A stretch of 64,000 nucleotides of DNA from Burkholderiaceae bacterium (lineage in GTDB: Bacteria > Pseudomonadota > Gammaproteobacteria > Burkholderiales > Burkholderiaceae_E). The stretch is taken from the NCBI GenBank assembly GCA_027493945.1, contig JAOSJU010000001.1, positions 3,220,484 through 3,284,483 on the forward strand. Direction: 5' to 3'. Within the stretch, counting starts at the first letter, position 1, and each line of letters begins with the position of its first letter. The position numbers were made by a program, and so were the translations under genes. Under the pieces are notes generated by a model that did no database searches, had not been told where the DNA came from, and saw only the letters and a program-made list of their open reading frames with translations. Shown here in pieces: positions 37,283-48,676 of the stretch.

Positions 37283-37882
37283 ATGAAAATCCTCCAGATC
37301 AACGCCAGCGCCCGCCCCGGCGCCTCCAATTCCACCCGCGTCGCCGATGCGATCACCGCGAAGCTAAAGTCCGCACACCCCGATGCGGTCGTCGAGCTGC
37401 GCGACCTGGCGCGCGATCCGCTGCCGCCGCTGGACGAGGCCGCGCTGGGCGCGCTGTTCACCCCGGCCGCCGAGCGCGACGCCGCGCAGGCCGCGCGGGT
37501 GGCGCTGGACGACGCGGTGATCGCGCAACTGCAGTCGGCCGACGCGATCGTGCTCGGCGTGCCGATGTACAACTTCAACATCCCGGTCCAGCTGAAGGCC
37601 TGGATCGATGCGATCTCGCGCGCCGGAGTAACCTTCCGCTATACGGCCGAGGGGCCGCAGGGATTGGTCACCGGCAAGAAGGTTTACGTGGCGCTGGCAC
37701 GCGGCGGGCTGTACCGCGACACGCCGGCCGATTTCCAGGTGCCGTACCTGAAGTCGGTGCTCGGTTTCCTCGGCATGACCGACGTCGAGTGCGTCTACGC
37801 CGAGGGCCTGGCGATGGGCGAGGAATCGGTCGCGAAGGCGTTCGAGGACGCCCGCACGCAGATCGAGGCGCTGGCCGCCTGA
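37283..37882 (+). CDS. azoR: FMN-dependent NADH-azoreductase
   Basis: 199 residues from ATG 37283 with AGGAGA just upstream. [21 protein letters not shown] is the flavodoxin-like FMN site of AzoR, with [20 protein letters not shown] and [17 protein letters not shown] as further family motifs. AzoR reduces azo dyes and quinones by two-electron steps. It is followed after 38 bases by a pirin, likely in one operon controlled by the divergent LysR protein. Confidence 0.92.
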   Translation: MKILQINASARPGASNSTRVADAITAKLKSAHPDAVVELRDLARDPLPPLDEAALGALFTPAAERDAAQAARVALDDAVIAQLQSADAIVLGVPMYNFNIPVQLKAWIDAISRAGVTFRYTAEGPQGLVTGKKVYVALARGGLYRDTPADFQVPYLKSVLGFLGMTDVECVYAEGLAMGEESVAKAFEDARTQIEALAA

Positions 37883-37920
37883 GTGCCCGGCGGCGATTCA
37901 CGAACACGGGAGCCGACACC

Positions 37921-38799
37921 ATGAAGAACGACGTCACGCACACCCCCGCGGCTTCGCGGGCGGTCGAACGGCTGGTGACCGGCATGGCCACCTCCGACGG
38001 CGCCGGGGTGCGGCTCACCCGCGTGCTCACGCACGACCTGCAGCGACGGCTCGATCCGTTCCTGATGCTCGACGCGTTCCGCAACGAGAATCCCGACGAG
38101 GGCGTGTTCCCCGACCATCCGCATCGCGGCTTCGAGACGGTCACCTACATGATCGCCGGCCGCATGCGCCATCGCGACAGCGCGGGCAACGAAGGGCTGC
38201 TCGGGCCGGGCGGCGCGCAATGGATGACCGCGGGCAGCGGCCTGATCCACTCCGAGTTGCCCGAGCAGGAAGAAGGGCTGATGGAGGGATTCCAGCTCTG
38301 GCTCAACCTGCCGGCCGCGCGCAAGATGGTCGCGCCGAGCTATCGCGACATCCCGCCGCAGGCGATTCCCGAATTCGACGCGGGAGGCGGCGTGCGCGTG
38401 CGCGTGATCGCCGGCGAGAGCCACGGAGTGGCCGGCGCGGTCACCCGTCCCGACACCGAGCCGCTGCTGGTCGACGTGCACCTGCCGGCCGGCGCGCGCT
38501 TCACGCAACAGCTGCCGGCGAATCACAACGCGTTCACCTACACCTACCGTGGGCGCGTGCGGGTGTCGGCCATCGAAGCGCCCGACCGCCGGATGGCGAT
38601 CCTGGCCAACGACGGACGCGAATCGGTTTCGATCGAGGCGATCGACGACGCGCGCGTGCTGGTCGTGGCCGGGAGGCCGCTGAACGAGCCGATCGCGCAG
38701 TACGGCCCGTTCGTGATGAACACCGCCGACGAGATCCGGCAGACGCTCGACGACTACCGGCGCGGCGCGTTCGAGGCGGCGGCGGTGAAGTCGCTGTAA
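37921..38799 (+). CDS. Pirin-family protein (putative quercetinase)
   Basis: 292 residues, two cupin folds. The N-terminal metal site is seen as FPDHPHRGFETVTYMIAGRM and HSELPEQEEG. Several bacterial pirins have quercetin dioxygenase activity or bind metabolic enzymes. Placement behind azoR fits a redox or quinone response operon. Confidence 0.88.
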   Translation: MKNDVTHTPAASRAVERLVTGMATSDGAGVRLTRVLTHDLQRRLDPFLMLDAFRNENPDEGVFPDHPHRGFETVTYMIAGRMRHRDSAGNEGLLGPGGAQWMTAGSGLIHSELPEQEEGLMEGFQLWLNLPAARKMVAPSYRDIPPQAIPEFDAGGGVRVRVIAGESHGVAGAVTRPDTEPLLVDVHLPAGARFTQQLPANHNAFTYTYRGRVRVSAIEAPDRRMAILANDGRESVSIEAIDDARVLVVAGRPLNEPIAQYGPFVMNTADEIRQTLDDYRRGAFEAAAVKSL

Positions 38800-38823
38800 C
38801 GCGACGGCGCGCGGCACCCGGCC

Positions 38824-39728
38824 TCAGCCGCGCGGGTGATGCTGCGCGTGAAGGGCTTTCAGGCGCTCGCGCGCGACGTGCGTGTAGATCTGCGTGGTCG
38901 AGATGTCGGCGTGTCCGAGGAGCATCTGCACCACGCGCAGGTCGGCGCCGTGGTTGAGCAGGTGCGTGGCGAACGCATGGCGCAGCGTGTGCGGCGACAG
39001 CGGCGCGGTGACGCCGGCCACGATCGCGTAGCGCTTGACCAGCGTCCAGAACATCTGGCGCGTCATCGGGCCTCCGCGCTGCGTGACGAACAGCGCGTCG
39101 GCGGCGCGCGCGCCCAGCAGCGCGCGACGCGCTTCTCGCAGGTAGCGCTCGATCCACGCCCGCGCCTCCTCGCCCAGCGGCACCAGGCGCTCCTTGTCGC
39201 CCTTGCCGACGACGCGCACCACGCCCTCGTTCAGGCCCACCTGCAGCGTGGACAGCGACACCAGTTCGGAGACGCGCAGCCCGCTCGCATAGAGCACCTC
39301 GAGCATCGTGCGGTCGCGCAGGCCGAGCGGCGTGGCGATGTCGGGCGCGCCGAGCAGCGCCTCGACCTGACGCTCGGACAGCGTCTTCGGGAACCGCGGC
39401 GGCTGGCGCGCCGCGCGGATCTGCAGCGTCGGGTCGTCCTCGCGCACGCGCTCGCGCACCGGTAGCGGAAGAACCTGCGGAACACCGTCAGGCGCCGGTT
39501 CGCGCTGCTCGGGCGCGAACCCGGGTGACGATGCGCGATGTAGCCGTGAAGGTCGGCCGCGCCGGCCTCGTGCAGCGCCACCCCGCGCTCGGCGGCCAGC
39601 CACGCCCCGAGCAGCGCGAGATCGCGCCGGTAGGCGGCCAGCGTGTTGCGCGACAGGCCGTCCTCGAGCCAGGCCGCGTCGGCGAACGCTTCGATCCAGC
39701 GAGTGCCCTGCCCGGGCGAGGCGCTCAT
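38824..39728 (-). CDS. xerD: Site-specific tyrosine recombinase XerD (apparent frameshift near 39460)
   Basis: The first frame starts at ATG 39728 (MSASPGQGTRWIEAFADAAW) with core-binding domain elements GLSRNTLAAYRRDLALL and RRLTVFRRFFRY. At about 39460 the coding moves to a second frame; adding one G at the GG joins FRY to RVREDDPTLQI. The catalytic domain then has RDRTMLEVLYASGLRVSELV, VRVVGKGDKERLVPLG, LSPHTLRHAFATHLLNHGAD and LLGHADISTTQIYTHV, so Arg, Lys, His-x-x-Arg, His and Tyr are all there. About 301 residues, standard for XerD. It resolves chromosome dimers at dif with XerC. Confidence 0.92.
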
Positions 39729-39735
39729 CGCGAAC

Positions 39736-40350
39736 TCAGCGCCCGAGCATCGCCTGCTTCAGTTCGGCGTCGATCGGACGTTCGCCGACGAAGATGCGCA
39801 GGATGGCGGTGAACAGGTCCTCGCCGGGAATCGCCGGGCCGAGCGGATGGCCATCGACGCTGACGCTGGTCGCGCCGGCCGCGAAATCGATGTCGATGCG
39901 CTCGCCCTTGCGGGTCTGCCCGAGCGTGAGCATCGTGTCGATCAGGCGCTCGACGCGCGGCGCCAGCTTCGTGAGTTCGTGCTCGAGACAGTTCTCGCGC
40001 AGCGCGGCCACGAAACGCTGCACCACCCATTCGGACGACAGGTCGGCGAGCATGGTGAGCGACAGCCGCCTCGGCCCCTTCTGCGACAGCAGCACCTCGG
40101 GCTGCGGCGAGCGCGACGGCACGTACAGCGCGGCCACGTAGGCCTTGACGATATAGACGGTGCGCATGCCGGCGCCGTTCAACTCGAGCCGCGCGCCGCC
40201 GACCTTGACCGAATCCGCGACTTCGACGCCCTCGACCTCGGCGGCATGCGCCGGCGCGACGCCGAGCAGCGCGACGATCGCGGCCGCCGCGATCGCGGCG
40301 GCGAGCATCGCGCGCAAGGGCCTGCTGCTCGCGGGTCCCGATTCGTGCAT
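39736..40350 (-). CDS. Exported chalcone-isomerase-like protein
   Basis: 204 residues. The start MHESGPASSRPLRAML leads to a hydrophobic core and a cut near APAHA-AEVEG, a signal peptide. The mature part has MRTVYIVKAYVAALYVPS, WVVQRFVAALRENCLEHE and DLFTAILRIFVGERPIDAELK, matching the chalcone isomerase-like (CHI_3) domain family, whose bacterial members have no known substrate. It ends 7 bases before the xerD start. Confidence 0.8.
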   Translation of the reverse strand: MHESGPASSRPLRAMLAAAIAAAAIVALLGVAPAHAAEVEGVEVADSVKVGGARLELNGAGMRTVYIVKAYVAALYVPSRSPQPEVLLSQKGPRRLSLTMLADLSSEWVVQRFVAALRENCLEHELTKLAPRVERLIDTMLTLGQTRKGERIDIDFAAGATSVSVDGHPLGPAIPGEDLFTAILRIFVGERPIDAELKQAMLGR

Positions 40351-40474
40351 CGTTGGCGCGGGCCGGCCGGCACGGCCGGCGAATACCGGAGCGGCCGACT
40401 ATAACGTGATCGACACGCCGACCCCAAGGGCGGCACGAAAGCCGGCGGCTGCACGCGACCGGCGGCCGATGCTG

Positions 40475-40522
40475 CTAGACACCATGGTCGCCCGCAATGA
40501 CGCGGGCGACCATGGTGTCTAG
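40475..40522. repeat. Intact 48-bp palindrome at the TonB receptor 3' end
   Basis: Arms of 21 bp (40475-40495 and 40502-40522) are perfect inverted copies around AATGAC. There is no T-run on either strand, so it is not a standard intrinsic terminator. The TAG stop of the receptor is inside the right arm. A second copy, broken by the IS110 element, lies at 5846-5881 with the same stop-codon placement. Confidence 0.85.
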
Positions 40523-42828
40523 AACCGGTAGACGAGCTCGCCGTAGATCGTGCGCCCGGGCTGGCGCGTGTAAACGAAGTAGCGGCGATCGGTCAGGTTG
40601 TCGATCGACAGGTTCAGGCCCCAGTGGCGGTCGACCTGCCATCCGACGCGCGCGCTCGCGACGGTGTAGGCGTCGTACGACGTGAACACCCCCTGGACGC
40701 GATCGTTGTTCAGGTCGTCGCCCGAACCGAACACGTGGTCGACGTGGCGCACCGCGAGCAGCCCGCTCCATGCGCCCTGCCGGTACTCCAGCCCCGCCGA
40801 CCAGGCGGTGCGCGGCACGTCGGTGAGCTTCTTGCCCACCATCCCGGGCACCGAATCGTTGGCCGAGACCGCGTAGCTGAAGTGGCGCGTCACCGAGCCG
40901 AACGCCTCGAGCCCCTGCAGCGGCGTGGGCCAGCGCACGCTCGCCTCGACGCCGTCGACGTCGGCCGAGCCGACGTTCTCGTTCTGCAGGCGGCGCAGCA
41001 CCGCCGTGCTGCCGGGCAGCGTGCGCCGGTAGATCAGGTCTTCGAGGCGCTGGCGATAGAGCGTGACCGAGATGCGCTTGCGCGCACCGAACGACAGGTC
41101 GGTGCCCAGCTCGAACGCCGAGACGCGCTCGGGAACCAGGTCGGGCGCGGCCAGCGTCTCGAGCGTGAGCGGGCCGGCGCGCACGACCGAGCTGCCGTAC
41201 AGGTCGTAGAGCGCCGGCGGGCGAAAGCCGCGACCGTACGAGGCGCGCACCGCGACACCGGGGCGCGCCTGCCAGACCAGCGCGAGCTTCGGGCTGAACT
41301 GGTCGAAGCTGCGCGAATCGAAGCGCCGCTCCGCGGGCGTCGCCCCGTACTGGCGGGCGTAGCCGTCGGTCTCGAAGCGGTCGTAGCGGCCGCCCGCGTA
41401 CAGGCTCAGGTCGCGCCGCAATTCGTGCTCGCTCTGCACGAACAGCGCGAGGTTGCTCGCCCGCCCGCCATCGGCGCTCAGCAGGGCGTCGGCCGTCTCG
41501 CGCTCGCGCCAGTCGGTGAGCAGCGAATCGCTGCGATCGAGCTTGCTGTGGTTCATCGACACGCCGCTCACCAGCGCCCAGGTCGCCGACATCGGCGTGC
41601 GCAGGCTCGCCTCGGCGTCGATGCGCCGGTTCGGCTGGTCGGTGAGCGTGCCCGGCCCGCTGTCGTAGAGGGCGCCGGTACCGGCCTGCGAGAAGCGCAG
41701 GTCGTGGCGCAGCCCGCCGATCTGCGCCTGAAGCCGGCTGCCGCCGTCGAAGCGGTGCGTGGCGCGCACGAACGCGCGACGGTCGCGCTCGAAGGACGGC
41801 GTCGGGGTGAACCAGTCGGTCTGCGCGAGCGACAGGCGCCGCTCGACGCCCGCGTCGTCGAACGAGACCGCGCCGGTGAACGCCGCATTGCCGGCGGCGT
41901 CGCGCAGGAAGCTGTACGGGCGCGAGTAACCGACCCCGTATTCGCCCCAGCCGAGTCCGGCCACGAGGCTGGTCGCTGCCGTCGGCGAAAAATGCAGGCT
42001 CAATTGCGCGTTGTCCTGGTGCCACGGGCGCGCGCCGGCGGTGCCGACCCACCAGCGCGGCGACCCGTCGGGGTCGCGCGTGGGCCGCACGCCGGTCACC
42101 GGCGTTGCCGTGGCCGGCGTCCTGGCCGGCAGCGCCTTGACCACGTAGTCGCTGTCGGGATCGCCCGCGCTCTCGCGATACGACACCGACATCGAAATGC
42201 CCAGCCCGCTCTCGTAGCGCTTGCGGTGCACGATCGACGCGCCGCGCTGCGAGAAGCTGCCGGCGCCCACGCGCACCTCGGTGAGCGGATCGTCGGGGCC
42301 CGCAGTGATGAAGTTGACCACCCCGCCCATCGCGCTGCCGCCGTACAGCGCCGAATACGGGCCGCGCACGACCTCGACGCGCTCGACGCTCGCCAGCGGC
42401 ACCGCGGCCACGTCGATGCCGCCGGTGAGCGCGTTGTTCACCGGCTGCCCATCGATCATCACCAGGGTTCGCGGCGTGCGCGGAATGCCGCGCAGCGACA
42501 GCACCGCCTGGCCGGTGCCGGGAAAGCTCGTTCCCATCGCGGCGCCGCGCACGTAGAGCCCGGGCACGTCGGCCAGCACATCGCCCAGGCGCACCGGGTT
42601 GCGCTGTTCGAGCTCGCCCTCGTCGACGACGCTGACGCTCGCCGGGACGTTCAGCGCTTCGGCCGGCGAACGCGTCGCGGTCACCACCACCGATTCGAGC
42701 GCGGCGCGCGCGCTCTCGGCTTCGGTCTGCGCCGAAGCGGGCACCGCTGCGAGGCAGAGCACGACTGCGAGGAGCGCCACGCTCGCTCCGCCGAAGCGCC
42801 GCGCCCCCGAATGGCTTCGCGCAAACAT
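40519..42828 (-). CDS. TonB-dependent outer membrane receptor
   Basis: About 769 residues from ATG 42828 (MFARSHSGARRFGG), with a signal peptide cut near PASAQ; a TTG at 42870 is an alternative start. The TonB-box region is ALESVVVTATRSP, the plug has VLADVPGLYVRGAAMG, VLSLRGIPRTPRTLVMIDG and VERVEVVRGPYSALYGGSAMGGVVNF, and the remainder is a 22-strand barrel ending with an aromatic residue (ELVYRF). The plug/barrel layout resembles BtuB and siderophore receptors, but no feature names the ligand. It is divergent from nirS; a shared region holds an FNR-type box. Confidence 0.88.
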   Translation of the reverse strand: MFARSHSGARRFGGASVALLAVVLCLAAVPASAQTEAESARAALESVVVTATRSPAEALNVPASVSVVDEGELEQRNPVRLGDVLADVPGLYVRGAAMGTSFPGTGQAVLSLRGIPRTPRTLVMIDGQPVNNALTGGIDVAAVPLASVERVEVVRGPYSALYGGSAMGGVVNFITAGPDDPLTEVRVGAGSFSQRGASIVHRKRYESGLGISMSVSYRESAGDPDSDYVVKALPARTPATATPVTGVRPTRDPDGSPRWWVGTAGARPWHQDNAQLSLHFSPTAATSLVAGLGWGEYGVGYSRPYSFLRDAAGNAAFTGAVSFDDAGVERRLSLAQTDWFTPTPSFERDRRAFVRATHRFDGGSRLQAQIGGLRHDLRFSQAGTGALYDSGPGTLTDQPNRRIDAEASLRTPMSATWALVSGVSMNHSKLDRSDSLLTDWRERETADALLSADGGRASNLALFVQSEHELRRDLSLYAGGRYDRFETDGYARQYGATPAERRFDSRSFDQFSPKLALVWQARPGVAVRASYGRGFRPPALYDLYGSSVVRAGPLTLETLAAPDLVPERVSAFELGTDLSFGARKRISVTLYRQRLEDLIYRRTLPGSTAVLRRLQNENVGSADVDGVEASVRWPTPLQGLEAFGSVTRHFSYAVSANDSVPGMVGKKLTDVPRTAWSAGLEYRQGAWSGLLAVRHVDHVFGSGDDLNNDRVQGVFTSYDAYTVASARVGWQVDRHWGLNLSIDNLTDRRYFVYTRQPGRTIYGELVYRF

Positions 42829-42934
42829 GCCGACGAAGGAGATGCCGCGATGGCGCGGGAAATCGGTCAAGAAAACCTCGGCGTGGCAGGCGGAGAACAG
42901 GGCAGCACTTTATTGGTGCGCTGCAGCGCAACAG

Positions 42935-42977
42935 TTGACCGGCATCAATGGGGGGCACCGGCCAGCCCGGCGACAAT
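42935..42977 (+). promoter_or_regulatory. FNR/DNR-type box and promoter of nirS
   Basis: TTGACCGGCATCAA at 42935-42948 matches the FNR/DNR consensus TTGAY-N4-RTCAA. GACAAT at 42972-42977 is a reasonable -10 and would put transcription start near 42983, so the box centre lies at about -41.5, the class II position. nirS begins 45 bases further on. The same box may also touch the divergent receptor gene. Confidence 0.65.
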
Positions 42978-42979
42978 AG

Positions 42980-44752
<1,773 letters not shown>

Positions 44753-44768
44753 TCCGGAGGACTTGACG

Positions 44769-45092
44769 ATGACCCGTTCCCTGATGATTCGCCTCGCGCT
44801 GGTCGCCGCTGCGGCGGCCACCGTGGCCGCCCCGGCCTCGGCCGGCGTCGAGATGGCGAAGAAGTACAACTGCACCGCCTGTCACTCGGTCGACAAGAAG
44901 CTGGTCGGCCCGGCGTACAAGGACGTCGCCGCGAAGTACAAGGGTGACGCAGCAGCCGCCACCAAGCTCGCCGAGAAGGTGAAGAAGGGTGGCTCGGGCG
45001 TCTATGGTCCGGTGCCGATGCCGCCGAACCCCAACGTCCCCGATGCCGACATCAAGGCGCTGGTCGACTGGATCCTCGCCGGAGCCAAGTAA
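44769..45092 (+). CDS. Small cytochrome c (c551/c8-type), likely NirS electron donor
   Basis: 107 residues from ATG 44769 with GGAGG upstream. Signal peptide ending PASAG. One heme site YNCTACHSVDKK and a distal Met in YGPVPMPPNPNV; GPAYKDVAAKYKG and ADIKALVDWILAG are typical class I c551. The gene lies 16 bases downstream of nirS, as nirM/nirC cytochromes do, and is followed by an intrinsic terminator. Confidence 0.92.
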   Translation: MTRSLMIRLALVAAAAATVAAPASAGVEMAKKYNCTACHSVDKKLVGPAYKDVAAKYKGDAAAATKLAEKVKKGGSGVYGPVPMPPNPNVPDADIKALVDWILAGAK

Positions 45093-45117
45093 CCGGGCAG
45101 CCGTGAGGCCAGGCACG

Positions 45118-45146
45118 AAGGGCGGCTCGATGAGCCGCCCTTTTTC
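45118..45146 (+). terminator. Intrinsic terminator after the cytochrome gene
   Basis: AAGGGCGGCTC (45118-45128) and GAGCCGCCCTT (45132-45142) are perfect 11-bp arms with a 3-nt GAT loop, followed by a T run (41-45). This is a strong rho-independent terminator. The ATG at 45130-45132, a possible start for the next gene, lies in its loop and first stem base. Confidence 0.88.
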
Positions 45147-46288
45147 TTGGGTGCCCGCCCTGCTTGCGGTCGCGCTCGGCTCGCCGGCCGTCGGTGGCGG
45201 TGCGCCGGCCCCGGCCCCGGTCGACGCGTCGGCCGGCGCGTCGGTGGCGATCGCGGCGCCCGGCGCACGGCAGGTCACGCTGCTCGACTGCGCGAGCGGC
45301 CGCACCGTCGCTTCGGCGGCCGCCCCGGACGAACTCGCCGCCGAGCTCGTGGCAGCGCCCGACGGCCGCGCGCTGTACGCGGCGCTGCGCGGCGGCGTGC
45401 TGCTGCGCTATTCGCTGCCCGATCTGCGCGAGCAGGCGCGCGTCGCGCTGGAATTCGAAGCCATCGCGCTCGCGGTCGGCGACGGGCCCGATGCGGTCGT
45501 GCTCGCGGGCGGACGCGGCGCCGACGCGATGTCGGCGCATGACCCGACGAGCCTCGCCGAAGCGCACCGCTTCCGGCTGCCGCGGCCATTCGCGGTCGCG
45601 GCGATGCGCGACGTGCCGGCGCGCCGGCGCTTCGTCGTCGCGTTCGCCGATCTCGCCGAGGCCCGGGAGATCGCCTACGGCCGCGACGCACCGCCGGTCT
45701 TGCAGGGCCTGGTGCACGACTACCGCTCGAACGAAGCGGTTCCGCTTCCGGGCCGCTTCACGCCGCGGCGCTTCGAGCTGCCGCGCCCCACCCGGGCGTT
45801 GATCGCCGGGCCGGCGCCTTACGAGCTCGCGCGGCTCGACGACACCGGAACGCTGGGCATCGTGAACCTGGACGTGCGCAGGGGAGATCGAGCGCCCGGC
45901 GATCGCGGTCGCGGCGGCGCCCGAGCGCATCGCGCCGTGGCGCGGCGAAACGCGGCGCGGCTGGCTGATCGCCGGCACCGGCGCGAGCGAGGCCGAAGTG
46001 CTCGAAACCTCCGACTGGAAAGTGAGCGGACGCTTCGAAGCGGGCGGCGAGATCCTGGCGCTCACCGGATTCGGCGGCCGCGTGCTGGTGGCCGCTGCCG
46101 GCCCGGGCGGCATCACGGTGTCGCAGATCGAAGTGGCGCGCCGGATCGCCGAGCCGCTCGCCTCGGGCATCGCGGCGGCGCAGTTGCCGCTGCGCTTCGT
46201 GCACGGCAGCGGCGGCTGCGTGGCGCTGATCGACCGCGACCGGCGCTGGCTCGCCGGCTTCGTCTTGCCGGCGCCCGGCCTCAGGTGA
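45130..46288 (+). CDS. Secreted beta-propeller-like protein, possibly NirF/NirN related (apparent frameshift near 45887)
   Basis: The frame from ATG 45130 gives a signal-like N terminus (PALLAVALGSPAVGG) and propeller-like repeats with strands: VAIAAPGARQVTLLD, ELVAAPDGRALYAALRG, VRVALEFEAIALAVG-like, HDYRSNEAVPLPGRF, RFELPRPTRALIAG, LGIVNLDVRR. At a GGGG run (45884-45887) removing one G passes to a second frame (EIERPAIAVAAAPERI, WLIAGTGASEAEVLETSD), which ends at 46288. About 385 residues. Order and location after nirS and cytochrome c recall NirF/NirN d1-propeller proteins, but conservation is low and I cannot confirm heme d1 binding. GTG 45151 is an alternative start lying after the terminator hairpin. 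Confidence 0.5.
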
Positions 46289-46958
46289 GGAAGCCGCGCA
46301 ACCGTTCCGGATCGAGAATGGTGATCTCGGCGCCGCGCACGCTGATCAGGCCCTCGTTGCTCAACTCGCCCAGGATCCGCGAGAAGTGCTCGGGCGTGAG
46401 GTTCAGCCGCGACGCGATGACGCCCTTGCTGGTGTCGAGCACGATGCGCACCGGCGTGGCGGGCGCGCCTTCCTTGCGGTCGAGGTCGCGCAACAGGTAG
46501 CCGATCACGCGCTGCATCCCCGAACGCAGCGAATACGCTTCGACGTCGTGCACCAGGCCGACCAAGCGCCGGCTCAGGCCGGCGATCATGCGGCGCGCCA
46601 GGCGCGGATCGCGGGTCAGTTCGGCGTCGATCGTCGACTTCGAGATGTGCAGCAGCAGCGAGTCGGCCAGGCACTCCGCGTTCACCGGATAGGCGCGGTC
46701 GAGGAACATCGCTGCCTCGCCGAACGACTGCCCCGGCCCGAGGATCTCGATCACCTTCTCGGTGCCCTGCGGCGACAGGAAGCTGAGCTTGACCTGCCCG
46801 TACATGACGGCATGGAAGCCCACGCAGGCGTCGCCGCGCTGGAACAGCGCGCGCCCCTTCTGCACGCGCAACTCGGTAGTGCCCGAGGCGATCCGGTCGA
46901 GCTCGTCGCTGCCCAGTTCGTGGAACAGGGCGAGGTTGGACAGGAAGGTCCGGGTCAT
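46281..46958 (-). CDS. Crp/Fnr-family regulator (DNR/NnrR-like)
   Basis: About 225 residues from ATG 46958 (MTRTFLSNLALFHELG). The cyclic-nucleotide fold carries RGDACVGFHAVMYGQVK and EILGPGQSFGEAAMF, and the HTH is GVIASRLNLTPEHFSRILGEL, with E-x-x-S-R in the recognition helix as in FNR. No N-terminal Cys cluster for a 4Fe-4S centre exists, so it is not an oxygen-sensing FNR; by position (convergent with the nir genes) it most likely answers to nitric oxide, as DNR does. The recognition helix fits the box at 42935. Confidence 0.8.
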   Translation of the reverse strand: MTRTFLSNLALFHELGSDELDRIASGTTELRVQKGRALFQRGDACVGFHAVMYGQVKLSFLSPQGTEKVIEILGPGQSFGEAAMFLDRAYPVNAECLADSLLLHISKSTIDAELTRDPRLARRMIAGLSRRLVGLVHDVEAYSLRSGMQRVIGYLLRDLDRKEGAPATPVRIVLDTSKGVIASRLNLTPEHFSRILGELSNEGLISVRGAEITILDPERLRGFLT

Positions 46959-47022
46959 GACTTTCGGTGCGCGCACGGAAACGGATCTCTCTTCGTGGTC
47001 GGTGGCTGCGCCAGCAGCTTGT

Positions 47023-48120
<1,098 letters not shown>

Positions 48121-48136
48121 GCCCGAATTCTAGATC

Positions 48137-48676
48137 GTGACACGGCCCGCAACGAAAGCGAGCGGCGCGGCGCAACCCGCGCCCGACGCCGGCCCGTTCA
48201 CCGTGGCCCTGCCCGACGCGGCAGCCACCGAGCGGCTGGCCGCGCGGGTGGCCGCTCTGCTCGAACCCGGCTTCGTGCTGTTCCTGTCGGGCGACCTCGG
48301 CGCCGGAAAGACCACGTTCACTCGCGGCCTGCTGCGCGCGCTCGGTTACCCGGGCCGCGTCAAGAGTCCGACCTTCACGCTGATCGAGTCTTACGACTTG
48401 TCGAAGTTTCAGTTGTATCATTTTGATTTCTATAGACTCTCCTCAGATAGAGACTGGCTCGATGCAGGGTTCGACGATCTCGTCGGCGGAACGGGCGTGG
48501 CGGTCATCGAGTGGCCCGAGCGCGCTGCCGCCAGCCTCCCGCCGCCCGACCTGCGCTTGCGGCTGGAGTTCGACGCGGCTGGCGGCGAGCACGCTCGAGT
48601 GGCACGGCTCGAAGCCGGCTCGCCCAGGGGGCTCGCATGCCTGAACAGGCTTCGCGCGGCAAGCGCCGCCTGTTGA
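48137..48676 (+). CDS. tsaE: t6A-synthesis ATPase TsaE
   Basis: 179 residues from GTG 48137. GDLGAGKTTFTRGLL is the Walker A P-loop, SPTFTLIESY and YHFDFYRL follow, and WLDAGFDDLVGGTGVAVIEWPER completes the family pattern. TsaE binds TsaB-TsaD in t6A synthesis. A stretch around 48390-48455 is strikingly AT-rich although the encoded residues (KFQLYHFDFYRL) are normal for TsaE. The amiC start lies inside the end of this gene. Confidence 0.95.
   Translation: MTRPATKASGAAQPAPDAGPFTVALPDAAATERLAARVAALLEPGFVLFLSGDLGAGKTTFTRGLLRALGYPGRVKSPTFTLIESYDLSKFQLYHFDFYRLSSDRDWLDAGFDDLVGGTGVAVIEWPERAAASLPPPDLRLRLEFDAAGGEHARVARLEAGSPRGLACLNRLRAASAAC

Noticed and set aside
40475..40522. The 48-bp palindrome as an intrinsic terminator
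   Set aside because: There is no U-tract on either side; it is better described as a repeat that may still act as an RNA 3'-end structure.
42829..42934. Cobalamin riboswitch upstream of the TonB receptor
   Set aside because: I looked for a B12-box-like GCCACTG and conserved loops on the minus strand and found none, so the ligand remains unassigned.
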